A DNA stretch of 64,000 nt, taken from positions 1 to 64,000 of the forward strand of contig JALEMG010000016.1 of the NCBI GenBank assembly GCA_022768375.1, given 5' to 3'. Position 1 is the first letter of the stretch. Every line of letters begins with the position of its first letter. The notes below the pieces were generated by a model. It saw only the letters and a list, made by a program, of their open reading frames with translations. It had not been told where the DNA came from and searched no databases. The stretch comes from Lentisphaeria bacterium. Its GTDB lineage: Bacteria; Verrucomicrobiota; Lentisphaeria; Victivallales; Victivallaceae. Positions 42,688-51,043 of the stretch are shown one piece after another. Made by a program: the position numbers and the translations under genes.

Positions 42688-43494
42688 CTACAAAGCCACT
42701 TCGCGGAACATGAAGACGCGCTTCGCGGTATCGCACTCGATCTCCACCAGCGAGCCGTTGCGGGTGACGCTGCCGGCGCAGCACTCCCCCCTGCCCTGTT
42801 CGTCGACTTTCAGGTACGGCCGGTGAACGTGACCGCACAGAACCAGATCCAGCGTCCGTTTTTTCATCTCGTCCACGATCTTTTTCTGTCCGAAAAGCCG
42901 ATGCCGCAGCCGCAGGATCGGATGGTCTTCGGTCATCGGATAATGCGTGACCAGAATCCGGGGCCGGTCGTGTCCGTCCTCCGCACATGCATCAAGGATG
43001 AAATCCCGTTCTCTCTGACGCAGGAACCCCCAGGAACACAGCAGATTGGAGGGCGCGCTGGTGTTGACCACCAGAAATTCCGCGCCGCAGAGTTCCAGTT
43101 TGGCGGGAAGATCGTCCCAAGTGTATTTGCCCTGACCGAGTTCCGCCACCGCGGCGCGCATCGCCGCCACGCACTTGGGGCGGCGGACGTAACAGTCGTG
43201 GTTCCCCGGGGTGTAAAGCAGGGGAATATCGGAATCGCGCAGCGGCCGCAGGATATCCAGCACCCGGGCGAATTCCCCGGGCTGACCGGCGCTGGTCAGG
43301 TCTCCGGTGCATACCGCCACGTCCGGGCGCGTATCCAGAATGAACTCCACCGCCCGGTTCAGTCGGGACAAATCGTGCCGAAACTTCCTCCGGAAGCGGT
43401 AGTTGAAAACTCCGACCCAGCGCTTGTCCAGATACGCCATGAAGTCCTCGGCCGGACCGCCGCCGTGGGGATCGGAGAAATGAACGATTCTCAT
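42688..43494 (-). CDS. Cytoplasmic metallophosphoesterase
   Basis: A 268-residue calcineurin-like phosphoesterase. Metal-binding motifs in order: FSDPHGG (near residue 6-12), TGDLTSAG (near 63-70), GNHDCY (near 97-102), and GHVHRP (near 220-225). It lacks signal peptide and membrane helices, unlike the one at 15937-17058. The loops resemble 3',5'-cAMP phosphodiesterase or CpdA-like sets, but the substrate cannot be fixed. Promoter at 43528-43555. Confidence 0.85.
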   Translation of the reverse strand: MRIVHFSDPHGGGPAEDFMAYLDKRWVGVFNYRFRRKFRHDLSRLNRAVEFILDTRPDVAVCTGDLTSAGQPGEFARVLDILRPLRDSDIPLLYTPGNHDCYVRRPKCVAAMRAAVAELGQGKYTWDDLPAKLELCGAEFLVVNTSAPSNLLCSWGFLRQRERDFILDACAEDGHDRPRILVTHYPMTEDHPILRLRHRLFGQKKIVDEMKKRTLDLVLCGHVHRPYLKVDEQGRGECCAGSVTRNGSLVEIECDTAKRVFMFREVAL

Positions 43495-43527
43495 TTTTGC
43501 CGTTTTTCCCGTATGTTGATCTTTCCT

Positions 43528-43555
43528 GATATACCCGCGCCCGGGCCGATTGCAA
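43528..43555 (-). promoter_or_regulatory. Promoter of the metallophosphoesterase gene
   Basis: Minus strand TTGCAA (43550-43555), 16 bp, TATATC (43528-43533). Confidence 0.55.
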
Positions 43556-43567
43556 ATTCCGCCGTTC

Positions 43568-44548
43568 TCAAATCCGGAACAGCGAGAGAAACTCCTCCGG
43601 CGTCAGCCCGGAGATGTACCGCTCGATGTCGTTCCCAGCGATCACCGCCGCGATCGCCTTCCGCTCCGGAATGACGCCGTTGAACCGCGCCGCCAGCGCC
43701 GCGACTTCCTCGCTCCCGAAAAAATCTCCGGTGATATTCATATCCGCAATCCGGTTGTCCGTCACATTGAACCGCACTTCCACCCCGCCGCAGGGGAAGC
43801 GCCCCCGCCAGCAGTAGGAATAACTGCCCACCGTCCCGTAATTCCACTCCCACGTCCGGTACCTGGCATCGGCCAGCGCCTCGGCCCGGCGCTGATATTC
43901 CGCCGGGATCTCCCGAAACTCCTCCTGCCCCGTCACCCGCAGCAGCCGTGCCCGCAATTCGGATAGAAACTTCTCCACATCCCATTGCGGCAGAAATTCC
44001 CGGAGGTTGGCCACCCGGGATCGCACCGATGCGATGCCTTTGGCGCGGATCTTGCTCTCATCCGGGGTCAGCGCCGCCCCCAGCACCGAAAGATCGGTGT
44101 CAAAGAGCAACGTTCCGTGAAACAGCGTCCGATCCGCCAGCACCCGCTTGGCGCTCCCGGAGACCTTGCGTCCCTCCACCAGAATATCGTTGCGTCCGTG
44201 AAACTCCGCCGCAACGCCCATGGAGTTCAGCACTTCCACGATGATTCCGGCGTTGCGGGCGAACGCTTCCTGCTCCAACTGGCGTCCGGTGGCGATGATG
44301 GTGTAGTTGACATTGCCGAGATCGTGATAGACCGCGCCGCCGCCGGTCGTCCGACGCACGACGTCGATACGGTGTTCCCGCACGTATTCCGCGTCGATCT
44401 CGGCGGCGGTGTTCTGGTTGCGTCCGACGATGATGGCGTTGTCGTTCCGCCACAGCATGATCGCGCCGCGGGGATAATCCGTCGCAAGCAACTCCTCCAG
44501 CGCCAGATTGTACGTCGCATCGGTCCGGCAATTGAACAGCATGTCCAT
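43568..44548 (-). CDS. lplA: Lipoate--protein ligase
   Basis: A 326-residue enzyme that activates lipoate with ATP and attaches it to lysines of E2 and GcvH proteins. The RRTTGGGAVYHDLGNVNYT motif (near 65-83) and the KVSGSAKR motif (near 127-134, catalytic lysine) are intact; a C-terminal accessory domain is present. GAGGGG lies before the start. A strong terminator lies just 25 bp upstream on the same strand (44573-44606), so the gene may need read-through from the V-ATPase genes or a promoter I cannot see. Confidence 0.93.
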   Translation of the reverse strand: MDMLFNCRTDATYNLALEELLATDYPRGAIMLWRNDNAIIVGRNQNTAAEIDAEYVREHRIDVVRRTTGGGAVYHDLGNVNYTIIATGRQLEQEAFARNAGIIVEVLNSMGVAAEFHGRNDILVEGRKVSGSAKRVLADRTLFHGTLLFDTDLSVLGAALTPDESKIRAKGIASVRSRVANLREFLPQWDVEKFLSELRARLLRVTGQEEFREIPAEYQRRAEALADARYRTWEWNYGTVGSYSYCWRGRFPCGGVEVRFNVTDNRIADMNITGDFFGSEEVAALAARFNGVIPERKAIAAVIAGNDIERYISGLTPEEFLSLFRI

Positions 44549-44565
44549 TTCAACATCCCCTCTCG

Positions 44566-44606
44566 GAAAAAACGGACAGCCTGAAGCGTCGGCCCCAGGC
44601 TGTCCG
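44566..44606 (-). terminator. Intrinsic terminator after V-ATPase subunit K
   Basis: On the minus strand a perfect 11-bp stem CGGACAGCCTG/CAGGCTGTCCG (44596-44606 with 44573-44583), followed by TTTTTT. It ends the V-ATPase pair and sits directly upstream of lplA. Confidence 0.9.
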
Positions 44607-44623
44607 AAACCCCGCATCCCCGC

Positions 44624-45088
44624 TTACGGCATGGCCATGATGGCCATGATCAGCGCAAAAATCGCGCAGGTCTCCACGATGCCCAGCACCATCAGGTAGT
44701 TGGCGAATCCCTTCTCCGTCTCGGAGAACGCCACGCACCCGTTGGCCGCGCACTTGCCCTGCGCGTAAGCCGAAGCCATCTGAGCCAGACCGCCGAAAAT
44801 ACCGATCAGCACATACGCCGGCATATTCTCCGGCGTTTTGGCGATCTTGTCGTTCATCAGCATCATCTGGATGACCGCGTAAATCGTCTGCGACAGCGGC
44901 GCGCTGACCATCGCCAGCAGCAGGAACTGGGCCGACTTGCCCTGCTGATAGCACTTTTTCCACGCGCCGATGGCGGCCTGTCCCGCCGCGCCGATCCCCA
45001 GCGCGGACCCGACCGCCGCCAACACCACCGCCATGTAACTGGCGCCCAAAGCCGCCGCTTTGAAAATTACCTCTGTCGTCACATTCAT
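44624..45088 (-). CDS. atpK: V-type ATP synthase subunit K (proteolipid)
   Basis: A 154-residue rotor-ring subunit with four membrane helices in two tandem hairpins. The ion-binding glutamate is in GIVETCAIF (near residue 136-139). The other Na+-ring ligands of NtpK are conserved or nearly so: PLSQ in helix 2 (Ser/Gln at T64/Q65 positions) and AYAQGK in helix 3 (Gln at Q110). This fits a Na+-driven rotor, though the leucine position is alanine. It follows subunit I by 3 bp. Confidence 0.93.
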   Translation of the reverse strand: MNVTTEVIFKAAALGASYMAVVLAAVGSALGIGAAGQAAIGAWKKCYQQGKSAQFLLLAMVSAPLSQTIYAVIQMMLMNDKIAKTPENMPAYVLIGIFGGLAQMASAYAQGKCAANGCVAFSETEKGFANYLMVLGIVETCAIFALIMAIMAMP

Positions 45089-45091
45089 GAT

Positions 45092-46882
45092 TTATGGTTT
45101 CCCTTCTTGGTTGTTGTGCTTGAAAGGCGTAAACTTCTGGCCGCTCCATGACAGACCGGCATGATTGGAAAATTCCAGTGTATTGAGCCGCACGGCGTGG
45201 ACCAGCACCCCCATCATCGCCAGCGCCAGATTGAGCAGATGACCGCACACGATCACCACTACCCCCAGCAGAAACAGCCACGGATTGCTGCGGATGACAT
45301 CCGTGCCCATGCCGTTGAAACTCTGCGCGATGCACGCTCCGGCCATGCCCACGGCGAACAACCGGATGTAACTCAGCACATCGGTGAAACTGCCGATGAC
45401 GGAGAACGGGAACTGAAAGACCTCCGCCGGATTTTTCCAGTTCAGTCCGCACAGCAGGATGAGCGTCAGACCCACGCCGTAGAATCCGGCCATGAACCGC
45501 CCGGGATGGAACCCCGCCGGTTTCAACAGCAGCAGTACCGTCAGCAGAAAATTGCCCCAGATGACCAGCATCCAGCCGATGTTCGCGCCCGCGTTGCGCC
45601 ACTGACGGTTGCGGAATGCCTGAAACAGCCGTCCCGCCGACAACTGCGCCACCGCGAGAATGAAGCAGAAAAGTTGAATGCTCCGGTCCTTGAGCGCCGG
45701 GTCGGTGAGACACTTCAGCCCGCCCCAGGCAACGCCGAAGTAACTGCCGCACAGCACACCCCAGACGATGGTCGCGGAACTTAAGATCAGCATCAGTTTC
45801 AGCGGCAGTTTCGCCGCCGGACGGTCTTTCAGACGCCGCATGGCAAAAAGCGTTCCCGCCAGAAACAGCGCGCCGTACCCGGCGTCGCCGACGATCATGG
45901 CGTAAAAAATGGTAAAAAACACCATGATGACCGCGGACATGTCCAGTTCCCGGTAGCCGGGGATGATGTCCAGAAAATCGAACAGCGGCCGGATAAACCG
46001 GGAAAACCGGGTCGACGCGATCAGTACCGGCACATTGTCGCTCTCATCCGGGTCGGAAGCCATGAACCCCCACCCGAATCTGCGGGCGGCCGCGGCGATC
46101 TTCTCCATCTCCGGCGCGGGCACGAATCCGCTCAGGGTCACGATCTCGCCGTGCTCCGCCAGCGAATCGCGCACCAGACTGAACTCCAACTGCCCCGTCA
46201 CCTCCTCCGCCGCCGCCTCGATCGCGGCACATTTCCGGATCAGCACCGTCAGCCGACGGCGAATCTGCCGCTGCTCGGAAACGATCACCTCCAGCCGGCG
46301 GGAAAGCCGGCGCGGGTCTTCGTTCCGGCCGATCCGCATGACCGGATACGCGGACACATCCGCATCCGACGGCGCGACCACGGCAAACGCGACCCGACCT
46401 TTCCGGCGGGCCAACTCGTAACATCCGATCGTCTCCGCCGCCTCCGCCGCGCGGGCAAAATCCTCCGCCGTGCCCGAACACACCAGCAGATTCACCCCGT
46501 CGCAGCGCAGTTTCTCCAACAGGGAACTGTCGAAATCGCCCAGCAGAGACAACTCCTCCAACCGACGGCGGATCTCCGTCTCCTCCGCGCTCAATTCGCC
46601 GCGGCGCGTCAGCAGCGCGGCCACCGTCGCGGCCGCATCCCGTCCCGCCGCCGGGTCCGCGGCGGCCGCCGGGACACGGTATCCTCCTTCGGCGGCGAAC
46701 TGCCGCAGGGACGAAGCGGCGCGCCGCATCCCGTCCCGCCGCTCCTGCAAGGTATTGGAACCGTCCGACCGCGCGCCGCTCAGCGTAACCTGCATCACGC
46801 CGAGGTCGCGCAACGCGTCCAGCGCCGCACCCTCGTCGGCACGCAGCGCCAGCAGCGTCACTTTTTTCATCGGCACGATCAT
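45092..46882 (-). CDS. atpI: V-type ATP synthase subunit I
   Basis: A 596-residue stator/ion-channel subunit, with a cytoplasmic N-terminal half of about 310 residues (containing a coiled-coil) and about seven membrane helices after it. VGDAGYGALF (near 349-358) and the conserved LSYIRLFAVGMAGACIA (near 514-530) with the essential arginine of the exit channel are present. It begins with MIVPMKK. A promoter at 46931-46959 drives only I and K. The catalytic and stalk genes (A, B, D, E) are not in the window. Confidence 0.93.
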   Translation of the reverse strand: MIVPMKKVTLLALRADEGAALDALRDLGVMQVTLSGARSDGSNTLQERRDGMRRAASSLRQFAAEGGYRVPAAAADPAAGRDAAATVAALLTRRGELSAEETEIRRRLEELSLLGDFDSSLLEKLRCDGVNLLVCSGTAEDFARAAEAAETIGCYELARRKGRVAFAVVAPSDADVSAYPVMRIGRNEDPRRLSRRLEVIVSEQRQIRRRLTVLIRKCAAIEAAAEEVTGQLEFSLVRDSLAEHGEIVTLSGFVPAPEMEKIAAAARRFGWGFMASDPDESDNVPVLIASTRFSRFIRPLFDFLDIIPGYRELDMSAVIMVFFTIFYAMIVGDAGYGALFLAGTLFAMRRLKDRPAAKLPLKLMLILSSATIVWGVLCGSYFGVAWGGLKCLTDPALKDRSIQLFCFILAVAQLSAGRLFQAFRNRQWRNAGANIGWMLVIWGNFLLTVLLLLKPAGFHPGRFMAGFYGVGLTLILLCGLNWKNPAEVFQFPFSVIGSFTDVLSYIRLFAVGMAGACIAQSFNGMGTDVIRSNPWLFLLGVVVIVCGHLLNLALAMMGVLVHAVRLNTLEFSNHAGLSWSGQKFTPFKHNNQEGKP

Positions 46883-46930
46883 GCGAACACCCTTGTCTCC
46901 TCATCCCGCGGAGTTGAAATCCATCGGATT

Positions 46931-46959
46931 AATGTAGCACGTCTCCGGAGAAAAATCAA
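46931..46959 (-). promoter_or_regulatory. Promoter of the V-ATPase I-K pair
   Basis: Minus strand TTGATT (46954-46959), 17 bp, TACATT (46931-46936). Confidence 0.55.
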
Positions 46960-46987
46960 ACTCCCGCCCGGTGAAACGCCGTTCTTT

Positions 46988-48250
46988 TCAGCGAATCTGC
47001 CCGTTCCCCCGCACGATGTACTTGTAACTGGTCAACTCGTTCGCCCCCATCGGTCCCCGGGCGTGCAGTTTGTCCGTGCTGATGCCGATTTCCGCGCCCA
47101 TGCCGAACTCCCCGCCGTCGGTGAAGCGCGTGGACGCGTTGACGTACACCGTGGAACTGTCCACATTGGCGGTGAAGTAGGCGATGTGTTCGGGAATGCA
47201 ACTCAGAATCCCGTCGCTGTGCCGCGAACCGTAGGTGTTGATATGCTCCACCGCGGCCTCCACGCCGTCCACGATCCGCACCGCCAGGATCAATTTCTGG
47301 TACTCGGCATAATAATCGTCTTCCGTAGCGGCGAGGGATTCGGGCCACAGGGCGCGGAACGCCGCGTCGCCGCGCAGTTCCACCTGCTTTTCCCGCAGCG
47401 CCCGGCCGATCATGGGAACGAACGCGGGCGCAACGGCCCGGTCGATCAGCAATGTCTCCAGCGCGTTGCACACCGCCGGACGGGAACATTTGGCGTTGAT
47501 GATGACTTTCACCGCCATCGCCATGTCGCACTCGGCGTCCACGTAAAGGTGACAGACCCCTTTGTAGTGCTTCAGCACCGGCATGGTCGCTTCCGCGACC
47601 ACGGTCCGGATCAGCCCCTCCCCGCCCCGGGGGATGACCAAATCAATGTAGCGGTCCATTTTCAGCATCAGTTTCACCGCCAGCCGGTCGGTCCACGGAA
47701 TAAGTTGAACGACGCCTTCCGGCAGACCGCAGGCGGAACCGCCGGCATTCAGCGCCGCGGCGATCGCCATGTTGGAGCGGAACGCCTCGCTGCCGCCCCG
47801 CAGGATCACCGCGTTGCCGGCTTTGATGCAGATTCCGGCGGCATCGGCGGTGACGTTGGGACGAGCCTCGAAAATAATGCCGATCACGCCGAACGGCACC
47901 GAAACTTTGGATATCTCCAGTCCGTTGGGCCGGACATCGACGGACAGTACCCTCCCCACCGGGTCGCTCTGGGCGGCCACCTGCCGCAGCCCGTCGGCCA
48001 TCGCCGAGATCCGGGCGTCGGTCAGCGTCAGCCGGTCGATTTTCGCCTCATCCATCCCGGCGCTCCGGGCCGCCGCCACATCCTCTGCGTTGGCCTGAGC
48101 GATCGTCGCCCGCGCGGCGAGGAGGGCGTCCGCCATTTTTTCCAGACAGAGTTGTTTGGCGTCCGACGGCAGCACCGCCAGCGCCGCCGCCGCCCGGCGC
48201 GCCTTGCGCCCGAGGGTCTCCAGAACCGCGCGCATTTCGGTTTCGTTCAT
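46988..48250 (-). CDS. proA: Glutamate-5-semialdehyde dehydrogenase (gamma-glutamyl phosphate reductase)
   Basis: A 420-residue ALDH-fold enzyme for the second proline step. VPFGVIGIIFEARPNVTADAAG (near residue 107-128) and the catalytic cysteine context NAKCSRPAVCNALETLL (near 258-274) are the family marks. Length is standard. It has its own promoter (48290-48318). proC is at 28494; proB is missing from the window. It lies between the V-ATPase pair and the sugar kinase with gaps above 100 bp on both sides, so it is likely monocistronic. Confidence 0.96.
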   Translation of the reverse strand: MNETEMRAVLETLGRKARRAAAALAVLPSDAKQLCLEKMADALLAARATIAQANAEDVAAARSAGMDEAKIDRLTLTDARISAMADGLRQVAAQSDPVGRVLSVDVRPNGLEISKVSVPFGVIGIIFEARPNVTADAAGICIKAGNAVILRGGSEAFRSNMAIAAALNAGGSACGLPEGVVQLIPWTDRLAVKLMLKMDRYIDLVIPRGGEGLIRTVVAEATMPVLKHYKGVCHLYVDAECDMAMAVKVIINAKCSRPAVCNALETLLIDRAVAPAFVPMIGRALREKQVELRGDAAFRALWPESLAATEDDYYAEYQKLILAVRIVDGVEAAVEHINTYGSRHSDGILSCIPEHIAYFTANVDSSTVYVNASTRFTDGGEFGMGAEIGISTDKLHARGPMGANELTSYKYIVRGNGQIR

Positions 48251-48289
48251 GATCTTCTCTCCCGATCCTTTAAGGTTTGTCCATGGTGG

Positions 48290-48318
48290 AATATACCGCT
48301 GTTTCGGGGATTTTTCAA
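48290..48318 (-). promoter_or_regulatory. Promoter of proA
   Basis: Minus strand TTGAAA (48313-48318), 17 bp, TATATT (48290-48295), 4 bp from the terminator of the upstream gene. Confidence 0.7.
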
Positions 48319-48321
48319 CAG

Positions 48322-48360
48322 AAAAAAAGCGCCTTCCGGAACAATTTGTCCGGAAGGCGC
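48322..48360 (-). terminator. Intrinsic terminator of the sugar kinase gene
   Basis: On the minus strand stem GCGCCTTCCGG/CCGGAAGGCGC (48350-48360 with 48329-48339), then TTTTTTT. Confidence 0.92.
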
Positions 48361-48379
48361 GTGAAAACGGCGCCGCGAT

Positions 48380-49459
48380 TCAGCGCTTGACCCGGGCGTT
48401 GCCCTTCCAGATGCTCCAGACCTGATCCTCGTCGGCCGGCTGCGCGTAGTCGGTGAGATGCGTGGTCGCCAGCGCGCCGGTGGCCCAGCCGAACTGCGTC
48501 CACTTCTCCGGCTCCCAGCCCCGCAGAATGCCGTACAGGAACCCGCCGACGAAACCGTCGCCGCCGCCGATCCGGTCCAGCACATGGATCTCCCGGGGTT
48601 CCACCACCTGCCACACGCCGTCCACATTGGTGATGGCGCCCCAGAGGTGGGAGTTGGTGTTGATCACCTGCCGCAGCGTGGTGCCGAAAGCATAGGCGTT
48701 GGGATACGCCGCCTTGACCCGCTCGACCATCTCCTTGAAATTGTCGATCTTGTCGGCAATGCCCTTGCCGCCGGCTTCCGGACCCTGAATCTTGAGGCAG
48801 AGTTGGAAGTCCTCCTCGTTGCCGATCAGGATGTCCGCCAGCGAAGCGATCTCGGCGAAAATCGCGCTGAGTTCCGCTTCCCGCCCCACCCAGAACGAGG
48901 CGCGGTAGTTCAGATCGAAGGAAATTTTGGTCCCGTATTTTTTCGCGGTACGGGCGATGTCCAGACAGAACTTGCTGGTGTCCGGGGACATCGCGGCGAT
49001 CAGACCGGACAGGTGAACGATCTGGACACCCTCCTGACCGAAAATGCGGTCGAGGTCGAAATATTTGGTGCTGAGCAGACGCCCGACTTCTCCGGCGCGG
49101 TCGTTCTGGACCCGGGGTCCGCGGCTGCCGTAGCCGCTGTCGGCCAGATTGAACTGGTGGCGGTACCCCCACGGGCCGCCCTGCTCGATCTCCGGCCCCT
49201 CGTAATCCATGTGCCGTCCGGCGAGATTGTCCTTGATCATCCGGGCGATGGGACTGTCCTTCACGAACGCGGTCAAAACCTTGACCGGAAGTCCGAGAAA
49301 CGACGCGATGCTGGCGACGTTGCTCTCCGCGCTGGTCACCTGCATCTGAAACGTGCTGCTGCAGTGAAACGGCTGACCGTTGAGCGGGGTAAGCCGCACT
49401 CCCATGCTGGTCGGCACCAGAAGCGCGTACTTGGCATCTTTTTTGAGTTCCAAAGCCAT
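48380..49459 (-). CDS. kdgK: PfkB-family sugar kinase, 2-keto-3-deoxygluconate kinase-like
   Basis: A 359-residue PfkB/ribokinase-fold kinase. The glycine pair and sugar-binding segment near the start, SFDLNYRASFW (near residue 190-200), and the anion-hole motif RIGGGDGFVGGFLYG (near 304-318, catalytic aspartate D309) are present. The layout fits KDG kinase or related ketohexonate kinases, which feed the Entner-Doudoroff route from uronates. It has a promoter and a strong terminator, so it is monocistronic. No aldolase is adjacent, so the assignment rests on sequence alone. Confidence 0.8.
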   Translation of the reverse strand: MALELKKDAKYALLVPTSMGVRLTPLNGQPFHCSSTFQMQVTSAESNVASIASFLGLPVKVLTAFVKDSPIARMIKDNLAGRHMDYEGPEIEQGGPWGYRHQFNLADSGYGSRGPRVQNDRAGEVGRLLSTKYFDLDRIFGQEGVQIVHLSGLIAAMSPDTSKFCLDIARTAKKYGTKISFDLNYRASFWVGREAELSAIFAEIASLADILIGNEEDFQLCLKIQGPEAGGKGIADKIDNFKEMVERVKAAYPNAYAFGTTLRQVINTNSHLWGAITNVDGVWQVVEPREIHVLDRIGGGDGFVGGFLYGILRGWEPEKWTQFGWATGALATTHLTDYAQPADEDQVWSIWKGNARVKR

Positions 49460-49511
49460 TTTAGATTCCTTTCATTTGAAGTTCGCGGGGCATCTTCCCC
49501 CTACCTTTGAT

Positions 49512-49539
49512 AATATAACACACAAAGTGAAAAATGCAA
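49512..49539 (-). promoter_or_regulatory. Promoter of the sugar kinase gene
   Basis: Minus strand TTGCAT (49534-49539), 16 bp, TATATT (49512-49517). Confidence 0.65.
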
Positions 49540-49561
49540 CTCCCCGGCGGCGGTTCCCCGC

Positions 49562-50722
49562 TCAGTTTCCGGGCAGCATCCGCACCCGTTTGGTCCCGCT
49601 GGGGAACTTGAGTTGAAAAACCGTGCCCCGCCCCGCGGCGGAAACCACGCCGAATTCCGCGCCGTGTTCCCGGCAGACCCTTTCAATGATCATGGTGCCG
49701 ATGCCGTTGCCGCCGGCCTTGGTGGTCCGGAACGGAATGAACATTTCCCGCAGATCTTCCGGGGACATGCCCCGCCCCGAATCGGAAAACTCCAGCACCT
49801 GAAAATCTCCGGCGGAATAACCGCAAACCTCCAGCACGCCGCCGTTGCTCATCGCCTGCACCGCGTTGCGGACGATGTTGTAGAACGCCTGTTTCAACTG
49901 GTCGGCGTCGCCGCTGATCGGAGGCATCGCCCCGGCCCAGTCGCATTTGACCCGAACCTTGCGCGCCTCGATCTCCGGACGCATGAACGTCAGCACTTCA
50001 AACAGCGTCCCGCGCAGGTCCACCGGCGCGAACCGGGCCTTGCCCGGGCGGATCGCGGTGAGAAAGGAGTGGATGATGCTGTCCAGCCGCTCGACCTCCC
50101 CGCGGCAGCGGCGAAGCATTTTTCCGGCCTGTTCCGGGGTGATCCCCTCGTTCTCCGGATCGTCGCAGGCGCGCTCCAGCAGTTCCAGATTCATGGACAG
50201 GCTGTTGAGCGGATTGCCGATCTCGTGGGCGACGCCGGCGGCCAGTTGGGAGACCGCCTTGACCGTCTCCCGCTCCAGATCGCTGGTCGCCCGGCGGCGG
50301 CTCTCGGTCACGTCGTGCAGAATCACGGTCGCCGCCCCCGAATCCCCGCCCAGCGGAGCGAGGTAGAACTGCAGATAGCGCTCCTCCGGGTAGAGAATCT
50401 GCAACTCCTGCCGGGCCACCCGGGTCCAGGTGTTCTCGTCCGCGCCCAGAATGCGTTCCCACTCCACCCCGGGCAGCAGTTGGGCGATGCGCAGCGCGGA
50501 GGTATCCTCCGGCAGCGCCAGCAGTTCCTTCGCCGCCCGGTTGAAATACCGCAGGCGCAGTTCCCGGTCGATCACCAATATCCCGTCCTCCACCGCGTTG
50601 AACACCGTCTCGAAAAATCCCCTTTCCCGCAGCAGCAGCGCCAGACCGGCCTGCCGGCTGGAGACGTCCAAATCCTCGAACCGGGCGCTCAGGCGGTCGA
50701 AAAAATTTTTTCTGACGGACAT
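49562..50722 (-). CDS. Soluble PAS-domain sensor histidine kinase (NtrB-like)
   Basis: A 386-residue cytoplasmic kinase with no membrane segment. A PAS domain (about residues 37-145) is followed by the dimerisation H-box GVAHEIGNPLNSLSMN (His near 170), then the N-box FYNIVRNAVQAM (near 289-300), G1 FSDSGRGMS and G2 AGGNGIGTMI. Its architecture is like NtrB or AtoS-type kinases. No response regulator is adjacent. The ATG at 50722 has AAGGAGAG upstream; a TTG 6 bp earlier is rejected. Its transcription start falls next to that of the fmdB gene. Confidence 0.9.
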   Translation of the reverse strand: MSVRKNFFDRLSARFEDLDVSSRQAGLALLLRERGFFETVFNAVEDGILVIDRELRLRYFNRAAKELLALPEDTSALRIAQLLPGVEWERILGADENTWTRVARQELQILYPEERYLQFYLAPLGGDSGAATVILHDVTESRRRATSDLERETVKAVSQLAAGVAHEIGNPLNSLSMNLELLERACDDPENEGITPEQAGKMLRRCRGEVERLDSIIHSFLTAIRPGKARFAPVDLRGTLFEVLTFMRPEIEARKVRVKCDWAGAMPPISGDADQLKQAFYNIVRNAVQAMSNGGVLEVCGYSAGDFQVLEFSDSGRGMSPEDLREMFIPFRTTKAGGNGIGTMIIERVCREHGAEFGVVSAAGRGTVFQLKFPSGTKRVRMLPGN

Positions 50723-50750
50723 TTCCAATCTCTCCTTTTCGTGCTATATT
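50722..50750 (+). promoter_or_regulatory. Promoter of the fmdB-rsmA operon
   Basis: TTTCCA (50722-50727), 17 bp, TATATT (50745-50750). The -35 is weak and overlaps the histidine kinase start codon. Confidence 0.5.
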
Positions 50751-50764
50751 ATGTCTCACGATTA

Positions 50765-50793
50765 AATATAGACGTGCGGGAGCGAAAATTCAA
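50765..50793 (-). promoter_or_regulatory. Promoter of the histidine kinase gene
   Basis: Minus strand TTGAAT (50788-50793), 17 bp, TATATT (50765-50770), lying within the leader of the opposite transcript. Confidence 0.65.
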
Positions 50794-50815
50794 CTCCCGG
50801 GAAAGGAGTTCCATC

Positions 50816-51040
50816 ATGCCGCTGTTTCGTTACCACTGTTCCGCCTGCGGAGCCGACTTTGAACTGCTGCTGGCCCGGTTCGATTCCCCGGCGGAGTGTC
50901 CCAAGTGCGGCGCGCCGGACCCGGAACGCCGCCCGAGCCGGATCGGAGCGATCACCTCCGGCAATTCCTGCGCGTCCCGCGAAAGTTGCCCCGCCGCCGG
51001 GGGATGCTGCTGCGGCGGCCACTGCGCCGGGAAGCACTGA
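50816..51040 (+). CDS. FmdB-family zinc-ribbon protein
   Basis: A 74-residue zinc-ribbon protein. CSACG (near residues 8-12) and CPKCG (near 28-32) form the four-cysteine zinc site of the FmdB regulatory-protein family. The tail is unusually cysteine-rich (CCCGGHC), perhaps a second metal site. AAAGGAG lies before the ATG. rsmA follows 3 bp after the stop. Role unknown. Confidence 0.88.
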   Translation: MPLFRYHCSACGADFELLLARFDSPAECPKCGAPDPERRPSRIGAITSGNSCASRESCPAAGGCCCGGHCAGKH

Positions 51041-51043
51041 CCC

